From assembly GCA_002455335.1 (NCBI GenBank), contig DKKP01000203.1, positions 1,724 to 8,105 of the forward strand: 6,382 bases of DNA, written 5' to 3'. This DNA is from Anaerolineales bacterium UBA6663 (GTDB taxonomy: Bacteria; Chloroflexota; Anaerolineae; Anaerolineales; UBA6663). Made by a program: the position numbers and the translations under genes. The notes under the pieces were generated by a model. That model made no database searches. It was not told the DNA's origin and worked only from the letters and a program-made list of their open reading frames with translations. Each line of letters opens with the position of its first letter. Positions within the stretch are counted from its first letter, which is position 1. Shown here one piece after another: positions 1 to 5,131 of the stretch.

Positions 1-69
1 GGCGGGTCTGCTGCCGCTCCCGATCACGCCGGGTCGCCAAAGGGGCCTCGCCTAACGTCATTCAGAATT

Positions 70-84
70 TATAACATTGTTATA
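70..84. promoter_or_regulatory. Interrupted palindrome, candidate operator
   Basis: TATAACA-T-TGTTATA is a perfect 7-bp inverted repeat around a single central base, set in an AT-rich island within GC-rich DNA. The size and symmetry suit a dimeric repressor or activator of TetR, MarR or ArsR type, and the AT-rich island could also be a promoter. The regulated gene would be outside the window. No specific regulator can be named. Confidence 0.35.
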
Positions 85-170
85 TTTCAAGAGTCAAGTA
101 GTCGTATTCGTCGGGCGAGGCAAACGAAATGACCCGCCCCGACCAGCAAAGGGCCGCGTACACAAATCAG

Positions 171-207
171 TAAAAGAAGGCCTGCCGTGATACCGCGGTA
201 TGCCACG
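171..207 (-). terminator. Possible terminator after the PII-like gene
   Basis: Read on the minus strand, a hairpin built on the perfect palindrome ATACCGCGGTAT (190-201), with flanking CGTG/CACG pairing and a 2-base bulge, follows the stop codon at 222-224. A T-rich stretch (TTCTTTTA on the minus strand, about 170-178) lies some 10 bases beyond the stem. That gap is larger than in a classic intrinsic terminator, so this is only a candidate. Confidence 0.25.
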
Positions 208-221
208 CGGGCTGGGTTGGG

Positions 222-596
222 CTAAGCGCCGGCGCCCGTTGTCCGGCGGCGGTGGAGGCCGCGAACCCGCGTGATGGGGAGCACAAACAGGATACCGGTA
301 TCGGGCTCGTCGAGCGAGCCGGTGACCGCCTCGGTGGCCGCGATCAGGCCCTCGACATCGAAGCCATCGGGTACGACCGTGAAGAGCGTGCGGCTGGGGT
401 CCTCTCGGGGGCGCAGCAGGCTGGCCAGCGACGGGATCAGCGGCAGGTCGCCGCCGAAGCCCTTCTCATTGATGTGATGCCCGAGCCCCGAGCTGTCGAT
501 CGAGGTGACGCCCGAGACCCCGGCGGCGATCCAGGCTTCGAGCACGCCCGGGATCTGGTCGCTCGAATCCAACACCAGCACGATCAACTCAGGCAT
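222..596 (-). CDS. PII-like signalling protein (GlnB-like fold)
   Basis: This 124-residue protein fits the PII/GlnB-like ferredoxin fold. A first strand (about 3-9, LIVLVLD) is followed by a helix (13-25) and a glycine-rich turn ending in SSGLG (35-39). A long loop at about 40-70 sits at the T-loop position. A second half (71-114) ends with TGILFVLPITRVRGL, which closely resembles the GKIFVLPVE-type C-terminal strand of PII proteins. PII-family trimers bind nucleotides and gate transporters or enzymes through the T-loop. The canonical uridylylation-site Tyr is not evident, so this is probably not GlnB or GlnK proper. The ATG overlaps the stop region of the antiporter gene (ATGCCTGA, 8 bases) and has a strong AAAGGAGG site 6 bases upstream, so the pair is probably co-translated. 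The likely job is regulation of that antiporter. The fold call is fairly secure; the ligand is unknown. Confidence 0.8.
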   Translation of the reverse strand: MPELIVLVLDSSDQIPGVLEAWIAAGVSGVTSIDSSGLGHHINEKGFGGDLPLIPSLASLLRPREDPSRTLFTVVPDGFDVEGLIAATEAVTGSLDEPDTGILFVLPITRVRGLHRRRTTGAGA

Positions 597-1842
597 GTGT
601 GTCCTCCTTTGGGGGAGCAGCCGGCTCGCGGAAAGCCCAACGCAGCAAGGGCGGTGTGACGATCGTGGTGGCCAGCACCATCATGACCACGGCCGTGAAC
701 GCCGAGCCATCGAGCAGGCCCGTGGTGACACCGACCGAGGCCACGATCAGGCCGACTTCGCCGCGCGAGATCATGCCGATCCCCACCCGCCACGCCGAAC
801 GTGGCTTCAAACCGCCGAGGAGCGCCCCCGCCCCGGCGCCGAGCAGCTTCGTGACGACCGCCAGGGCGACCACCCAGACCGTCAGGCCGAGGTCTTGGGC
901 CGATAGCGCGCGCGCATCCGCCTGCAGACCGATCCCGACCAGAAAGATCGGCACGAAGAAAGCATAAGCCAGGACGTGCATGCCGCGCTCGATCTTGCCC
1001 TTGAGCGAGCTGCGCGCCAGGGCCACCCCGGCGATAAATGCGCCGGTGATCGCCGCTACCCCGCCGACGAACTCCGAGGCCCAGGCGAAAGCCAAGACCA
1101 TCACCACAACAAGCGACAGCACCGGCTCGCTGATCGCCCACTGGCGCTCTTCGACCCAATCGACGGCGCGTGGCAACAACCGGGATCCCAGGACGAACGA
1201 GCCGACCAGGAACAGCGCCATCCGGAGAAGGGTCCAGACCAGGCCGCCGAGGCCGCCCTCACCACCCAGCGCCAGCGCCGTGAACGCCGAAAGCGCGGCG
1301 ATCGCCAGGACATCGTCGACCACAGCCGCGCCCAGCAGGGTCAGTCCCTCGACGCTTCGCAGCCGGTTCATCTCGATCAGGGTCTGGGCCGAGATGCTGA
1401 CCGAGGTCGCGGCCATCACGAGGCCCAAGAACACAGCCTGATCGAAGGCGTAACCGAACGGCAGCAGCGCCGCCCCGCCCAGCACAAGCGGGGCGAAAAC
1501 GCCAAGCACACCGGCCCAGATCGATGGCTGCCCGGACTTGCGCAGGTCATCGATCTGCACCTCGAGCCCGGCCGTGAACATGAGGAAAATCACGCCAAGC
1601 TCGCCGAACTCCTCGAGAGCCCCTTGCACATGCGCGGCTTCGAAATAGGGCAGCGAGAACAGCCCAAGCACGGAGGGGCCGAGCAACAACCCGATCAACA
1701 ACTCACCCAGCACGACAGGCTGGCGCAAAACGCCGCTCAGCCAGCCCCCGAGCTTGGAGGCAGCGATGATGATGGCCAGGGCGGCGAGCAGTGGAAGGAT
1801 CACGGGGCACGTCTCGGTGCGGTCAGTGATGCACTGTAGCAT
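589..1842 (-). CDS. CPA2-family cation/proton antiporter (NapA/KefB-like membrane domain)
   Basis: This 417-residue protein is hydrophobic throughout, with about 12-13 predicted membrane helices, matching the Na+/H+ exchanger domain of the CPA2 superfamily. Recognisable family segments are PVVLGELLIGLLLGPSVLG (42-60), LMFTAGLEVQIDDLR (87-101), GAAVVDDVLAI (171-181), FFVPIFLVGIGLQ (295-307) and GMISRGEVGLI (356-366). The adjacent Asp pair D176-D177 sits where electrogenic Na+/H+ antiporters such as NapA carry their ion-binding acids. This favours Na+/H+ exchange over KefB-type K+ efflux, although the ion is an inference. It ends soon after the last helix, so the TrkA-N (RCK) domain of KefB/KefC is absent; the overlapping PII-like gene may supply regulation in trans. 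The ATG at 1842 has only a weak ribosome site (GGCGGCGAG) and sits 7 bases from a strong hairpin. A GTG at 1803 (404 residues, starting just before the first helix) is a credible alternative. Confidence 0.92.
   Translation of the reverse strand: MLQCITDRTETCPVILPLLAALAIIIAASKLGGWLSGVLRQPVVLGELLIGLLLGPSVLGLFSLPYFEAAHVQGALEEFGELGVIFLMFTAGLEVQIDDLRKSGQPSIWAGVLGVFAPLVLGGAALLPFGYAFDQAVFLGLVMAATSVSISAQTLIEMNRLRSVEGLTLLGAAVVDDVLAIAALSAFTALALGGEGGLGGLVWTLLRMALFLVGSFVLGSRLLPRAVDWVEERQWAISEPVLSLVVVMVLAFAWASEFVGGVAAITGAFIAGVALARSSLKGKIERGMHVLAYAFFVPIFLVGIGLQADARALSAQDLGLTVWVVALAVVTKLLGAGAGALLGGLKPRSAWRVGIGMISRGEVGLIVASVGVTTGLLDGSAFTAVVMMVLATTIVTPPLLRWAFREPAAPPKEDTHA
603..610 (-). promoter_or_regulatory. 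Strong Shine-Dalgarno site for the PII-like gene
   Basis: On the minus strand the sequence reads AAAGGAGG-ACACAC-ATG, a near-perfect anti-16S match with 6-base spacing. It lies inside the 3' end of the antiporter reading frame. It fixes the PII-like start at 596 and suggests the regulator is made in at least equal amount to the transporter. Confidence 0.8.
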
Positions 1843-1849
1843 ACTCGCC

Positions 1850-1875
1850 GCCCACCGCGTTTGCCCGCGGTGGGC
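1850..1875 (-). promoter_or_regulatory. Perfect 10-bp hairpin in the antiporter leader
   Basis: GCCCACCGCG (1850-1859) and CGCGGTGGGC (1866-1875) pair perfectly around a 6-base loop. In the antiporter transcript the hairpin ends 7 bases before the ATG at 1842, so its 3' arm covers the usual ribosome-binding region. No T-run follows, so it does not look like a terminator. It could block translation initiation, or act at DNA level as a dyad operator. Confidence 0.5.
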
Positions 1876-1904
1876 ACGTGTGAGTTGTCACCCCGGATTC
1901 GGGC

Positions 1905-1922
1905 CGCGAATTTCGCGAATTA
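1905..1922. repeat. Tandem 9-bp repeat in the divergent intergenic region
   Basis: CGCGAATTT is followed directly by CGCGAATTA, two head-to-tail copies differing in the last base. The stretch also contains the near-palindrome AATTTCGCGAATT. It lies between the divergent antiporter and fusion-regulator genes and could be a regulator-binding site, but chance cannot be excluded at this length. Confidence 0.3.
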
Positions 1923-2072
1923 GGTCTCTCCAAGCCGTCGCGCCATTATTCGGCCACAATCGCTCAATCCGTGGCGAAGATCCGGTTTGCTCGGAGCCGC
2001 GCCTGGATCAGGGTGACGACGCGCCCGTGCACACTCGTCATGAGCGCGCCGGGCGCAGTCGGCGGCGGGGCC

Positions 2073-2078
2073 TATAAT
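2073..2078 (+). promoter_or_regulatory. Consensus -10 box (TATAAT) for the fusion regulator
   Basis: A perfect TATAAT stands out in very GC-rich surroundings. Initiation about 7 bases downstream (near 2085) would leave only some 6 untranslated bases before the in-frame GTG at 2091. No recognisable -35 hexamer is present at the usual distance. The box supports a start at 2091 or 2109 rather than at upstream in-frame codons. Confidence 0.4.
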
Positions 2079-2090
2079 GGCGGGTGCGCC

Positions 2091-4472
2091 GTGATTGCGG
2101 CAGCCGTCATGTTGTCACTTCTATATGCTCCGACCTTGTACTTCTCGACCGCGGCGCTGATCGCGATCGCGGTCTATGCCTTGCGGCGGACGGACGTCCC
2201 TGGCAGCCCCACCTACGCGGGCGTGTTGCTGGCCGCGGCCTGGTGGACGCTGGTCGCCGCCCTCGAGACCGAGTTCCAGTCGATCGAGGTCAAGCTCGGT
2301 CTGCGCTACGCGGCCTGGCTGAGCATCCTCAGCATCAACGTCCTCAACCTCCGCTTCCTGGCGTTTTACCTCCGCGGCGATCCCGGGCTGGCCCACAGAC
2401 TGTTGCCGCTTTGGATCGTGCCGATTCTGGCGTGGGTGGCCCTTGTGACGAATGACCGCCATGGTTTGTTCTATACGGGCTATCGGCTCGTCACCCCGCC
2501 CGGGATCACGGCGCTCGATCCTGGGCCGCTCCTCATGCTGGCATCCGGATATACGTTGCTGTTAGGCGCGATCGGAGTTGCCTGGCTTCTGCAAGCGACG
2601 CGGCGCGCCCAGGGCAACGAACGACGGCGCGATCTACTTCTGCTGGCCGCCGTGCTCGCGCCGATCCCGTTTATCGCGGCGTACTGGCTGCAATGGGTGC
2701 CCGTCGATCTCACCCCCATCAGCTTCATCCTTGTGGCGTTCTTCGTCGGACAGGCGATCTACCGCTACCGCCTGTTCAGCTTGCTCCCGATGGCGCAGGA
2801 GATGATCCTGCGCGATCTGAACGACGGGTTCATCCTGCTTGACGCGCGGCACCAGGTCGTCGTCGCCAACCCGGCCTGGGCGCGCCTCTTTGAGAACGTG
2901 CCCCCGCGCGGCCGGAGCGCCGCAGAGGTGTTTCAGGCTCAGGATGGCCTCTGGCCGGCGCTCACGACCACGCCTGATGCGCTCGAGATCACGCTCCCTG
3001 GGGAGCCGGCGCGTGTGATCGAACTTCAGGCGGCCCCAGTCCTCGACGACAATGGCGCCTCACAGGGTCACCTGGTGCTGGCTCGAGATATCACGCAGCG
3101 CAAGACGGCGGCCCTGCGCATCGCCGAGCAGGAGAAGAACCTGGCGGTCACGGCGGCACGCCGACGATTCGATCAGGAATTGAAGGAGGCGCTGGCTCAG
3201 GTGCTGCGCTACGTGCGCGGCCAGATCACGCTGGCCGGCGATCTGATCGCCCGCGGCGACGTGGCGACCGCCAGTGCGCTGTTGGCCCGGCTGGATGCGA
3301 TCGCGGCGGATGCTGATCTGGATGTGCTCGGGACGATCACCCAGGACGGCGACAGACCGGCCCAGGTCGACTTCTATCAGGCGCTGCGCCAGTATGCGCG
3401 CGAGTTTGGCCAGGTCTCTGGGATCTACATCGCCCTCAGCCTGCCCGAAGTGCCGGCGAGCGTACACCTGTTGCCTATCGTCCAGGCCCAGGTGATGCGC
3501 ATCATCCAGGAGGTGCTCAACCAGATCCGCGAACAGGGACAGTCGCGAACCGCGCAGATCATCTTTGCGCGCCAGGGCGCCGAGGTCCAGGTCACGCTCG
3601 CGGCCGATGGTCACGGCCTCGCCTTGCCGCCCGACGCCGAGGCCCATGAGCGGTTCAATAGCCTGCGCGAACGTGTCGCCGCGATCGGCGGCCGGATGCA
3701 ACTCGAGACCGGTCTTGGCCAGGGGACCACGCTGCGCATCCATCTGGCCGTGGCTACGCCTGAGGCAGGACCGGGACCGTTGGCGGGGCTCAGGGTCGTG
3801 CTGGCTGACCCGCAGGCGCTCGTGCTCGAAGGCGTCCGCCAGATCCTGTCTGCGCATGGCGTGGACGTCGTCGGCGAGGCCCGGGATGGCGCGACGGCCG
3901 CCCACCTGTGCGCGGTCCGTCACCCCGACCTGGCCCTGCTCGACCTGCGTCTGGAGCGCCTGAGCGGGCCGGAGGCTGCGGCCGAGATCGCGCGCGCCAA
4001 CCCCGAGGTGCGCTGCGTCATCCTGGCCGATTCGACGGCCGACGCTGAGGTGACTCGTGCGTTGCAGAGCGGCGTCGCCGGATATCTGTTGAAGGGACAG
4101 GGACTGTCGGATTTCATCGAGGCCCTGGTGCGGTTGCGTCAGGGTGAAAGGGTGTACGTGCCCGAGGTTGCCCTGAGGATGGCGAGCCTGGTCGCGGCCG
4201 GCCCGGAGCCGGCTGAAGACCTGACCGCCCGGCTCACCGTGCAGCAGGCCGAGATCCTGCGCATGGTGGCAGAGGGCCTGACCTACAAGGAGGTCGGCGC
4301 CCGGATGCACATCACCGAGCGGACCGTCCGCTACCACATGGAACAGATCCTGGACGCCCTGGGCCTGGCGTCGCGATCCAAGGCGATCGCTTTCGCCTAT
4401 CGGGTGGGGCTGGCCCGTGATCGGCGCCGTGCGCCCCGCCCGGCCGCCGGCGAGCGCGACGGCGGAACATGA
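2091..4472 (+). CDS. Membrane-tethered hybrid regulator: 7-TM sensor, PAS, degenerate histidine kinase, receiver, LuxR-type HTH
   Basis: Numbering is from the GTG at 2091 (793 residues). Residues 8-225 hold about seven membrane helices, resembling the 7-TM N-terminal module of histidine kinases (HisKA_7TM). PAS is about 240-334 (NDGFILLDARHQVVVANPAW, then ARDITQRK). A helical dimerisation-like segment (340-405) aligns with the HisKA_3 'ELHD' box but reads ELKE, with K365 in place of the phospho-His. The ATPase-like domain (460-555) keeps GLGQGTTLRI but lacks the N-box Asn (Q478) and the first Asp of DxGxG (A505). The receiver (567-700) keeps D573, D618 and K668, while P574 and A646 replace the usual second acid and Thr/Ser. 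A LuxR/NarL HTH (712-775, AEGLTYKEV and ITERTVRYHMEQIL) ends the protein. It probably regulates transcription from the membrane in response to an unknown signal. Start codons at 1971 (GTG), 2040 (ATG) and 2109 (ATG) are alternatives; none has a clear Shine-Dalgarno site. A strong terminator follows. Confidence 0.88.
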   Translation: MIAAAVMLSLLYAPTLYFSTAALIAIAVYALRRTDVPGSPTYAGVLLAAAWWTLVAALETEFQSIEVKLGLRYAAWLSILSINVLNLRFLAFYLRGDPGLAHRLLPLWIVPILAWVALVTNDRHGLFYTGYRLVTPPGITALDPGPLLMLASGYTLLLGAIGVAWLLQATRRAQGNERRRDLLLLAAVLAPIPFIAAYWLQWVPVDLTPISFILVAFFVGQAIYRYRLFSLLPMAQEMILRDLNDGFILLDARHQVVVANPAWARLFENVPPRGRSAAEVFQAQDGLWPALTTTPDALEITLPGEPARVIELQAAPVLDDNGASQGHLVLARDITQRKTAALRIAEQEKNLAVTAARRRFDQELKEALAQVLRYVRGQITLAGDLIARGDVATASALLARLDAIAADADLDVLGTITQDGDRPAQVDFYQALRQYAREFGQVSGIYIALSLPEVPASVHLLPIVQAQVMRIIQEVLNQIREQGQSRTAQIIFARQGAEVQVTLAADGHGLALPPDAEAHERFNSLRERVAAIGGRMQLETGLGQGTTLRIHLAVATPEAGPGPLAGLRVVLADPQALVLEGVRQILSAHGVDVVGEARDGATAAHLCAVRHPDLALLDLRLERLSGPEAAAEIARANPEVRCVILADSTADAEVTRALQSGVAGYLLKGQGLSDFIEALVRLRQGERVYVPEVALRMASLVAAGPEPAEDLTARLTVQQAEILRMVAEGLTYKEVGARMHITERTVRYHMEQILDALGLASRSKAIAFAYRVGLARDRRRAPRPAAGERDGGT

Positions 4473-4594
4473 TTTCGCCGTGCGCCTGGTAACCGCCGGC
4501 CATCGCTTCTCGCTCGACGCCCTCCAGAATAGAAGGGTCGTGACCGGGTTTACCTCCGCGGTGCCGGTATCACCATAACGTCAGTCGCGACCAC

Positions 4595-4616
4595 AAACCC
4601 GGGCCCTGCCCGGTTT
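4595..4616 (+). repeat. Hairpin-forming inverted repeat upstream of the terminator
   Basis: AAACCCGGGC and GCCCGGTTT pair around a 3-base loop with one bulged C. The hairpin abuts the larger terminator hairpin, giving two stem-loops in tandem after the fusion-regulator gene. It may stabilise the 3' end of the message or assist termination. Confidence 0.5.
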
Positions 4617-4617
4617 G

Positions 4618-4661
4618 AAAAGCGACAGTCTCCTCCACTGGCAGGAGACTGTCGCTTTTTT
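4618..4661 (+). terminator. Intrinsic (rho-independent) terminator
   Basis: The arms at 4618-4634 and 4643-4659 form a perfect 17-bp stem (core AGCGACAGTCTCCT) around the 8-base loop CCACTGGC, with a run of six T at 4656-4661. It lies about 145 bases after the fusion-regulator stop and 92 bases before the next gene, so it should end the first transcript and separate the two. The A-run on the left arm gives only four T on the other strand, so it is mainly a plus-strand terminator. Confidence 0.88.
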
Positions 4662-4752
4662 GTCGCTGGATGCAGTGCCAGGCGGGCCGCATTTTGCAAG
4701 AATGCCCGTTATCGGGGCAAATCGCCTCGAAGACACGAGGGCTTGCCTGACG

Positions 4753-5109
4753 ATGCGGATCACGCTCATTGGAGACGACCTCAACCTGAACGGGACGGAA
4801 GCGCTGCTGCCCACCGGCCTGGCGCTGACGGTTTCGCACGTGGCCCACGGCGCCGGCGCCTTTGAGGCGCTGCTCGCCGAGCACCCCGATCTCGTGCTCT
4901 TCGACATCAGCCTGCCCGTGATCAGCCCCGTGTTGGCCTATATGGATGCGCACCCAGCCGCCCTGGTCATTGGGATCAACCCGGCCGACCAGACGGCGAC
5001 CGTGCTCTCGGGCGAGACCTATCCTGCGGCTTCGGCGCAGGAGCTCGCCAATCTGATTGCGTTGGCGTACGCCTCAGTCAATAACGAAACCGCACCCCAT
5101 GCTGAGTGA
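4753..5109 (+). CDS. Small stand-alone receiver-like protein (degenerate CheY-like)
   Basis: This 118-residue protein has the first half of a receiver domain. Strand one is MRITLIGDD with the acid pair D8-D9, followed by a helix, a second strand (LALTVSHV) and another helix. The signature [12 protein letters not shown] then carries D51 at the phospho-acceptor position. After strand four (ALVIGIN, 70-76) the match fails. The Thr/Ser switch position is N76, the conserved Lys after strand five is missing, and residues 83-102 ([20 protein letters not shown]) look like a different C-terminal element. No output domain is attached. The ATG at 4753 is preferred because in-frame codons further upstream fall in or next to the terminator; GAGGG at 4737-4741 is a weak, distant ribosome site. 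The gene ends 22 bases before the surface-protein gene, which suggests co-transcription. It may be a phosphorylation-independent partner or decoy receiver. The function is not known. Confidence 0.72.
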   Translation: MRITLIGDDLNLNGTEALLPTGLALTVSHVAHGAGAFEALLAEHPDLVLFDISLPVISPVLAYMDAHPAALVIGINPADQTATVLSGETYPAASAQELANLIALAYASVNNETAPHAE

Positions 5110-5118
5110 CGTTGCCGC

Positions 5119-5124
5119 AGGAGA
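5119..5124 (+). promoter_or_regulatory. Ribosome-binding site that decides the GTG start of the surface protein
   Basis: AGGAGA lies 7 bases before the GTG at 5132, ideal spacing. The only other nearby in-frame start, ATG at 5099, has no such site and would overlap the preceding gene. Confidence 0.75.
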
Positions 5125-5131
5125 ACGAATC

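Larger units (their letters stand above)
1..221. other. Intergenic stretch without a supported gene
   Basis: No reading frame here has convincing coding character on either strand. The stretch contains an unusually AT-rich core (about 62-90) with an interrupted palindrome. That core is flanked by an 8-bp inverted repeat, GCCTCGCC at 45-52 and GGCGAGGC at 114-121. A 12-bp palindrome lies at 190-201 near the end of the minus-strand gene. Any gene these elements serve would lie to the left of the window. Confidence 0.6.

Noticed and set aside
584..1159. 191-codon minus-strand frame overlapping the antiporter
   Set aside because: It is out of frame with the antiporter, whose membrane helices and family motifs continue uninterrupted through this region.
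976..1839. 287-codon open frame on the plus strand
   Set aside because: It is antisense to the antiporter; the product is Gln/His/Arg/Asp-rich without hydrophobic core patterning.
1971..2090. N-terminal extension of the fusion regulator from GTG at 1971
   Set aside because: The 40 extra residues are Arg- and Gly-rich with no sensor-like features, and the region contains a TATAAT promoter box. The 7-TM module begins naturally near 2091-2109.
3060..4337. 425-codon open frame on the minus strand
   Set aside because: It is antisense to the kinase/receiver part of the fusion regulator. The plus frame shows clear conserved domains; the antisense product is rich in His, Gln, Arg and Asp, typical of a GC-rich shadow frame.
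4618..4659. Inverted repeat as the end of an insertion sequence
   Set aside because: The arms are only 8 bases apart and followed by a T-run; there is no transposase or target duplication in the window, so a terminator explains it.
4615..4752. N-terminal extension of the receiver-like gene
   Set aside because: The TTG at 4615 and the following codons fall in the intrinsic terminator stem; the receiver fold begins exactly at the ATG at 4753.
4570..4953. 127-codon open frame on the minus strand
   Set aside because: It crosses the terminator and is antisense to the receiver-like gene; no motif was seen.
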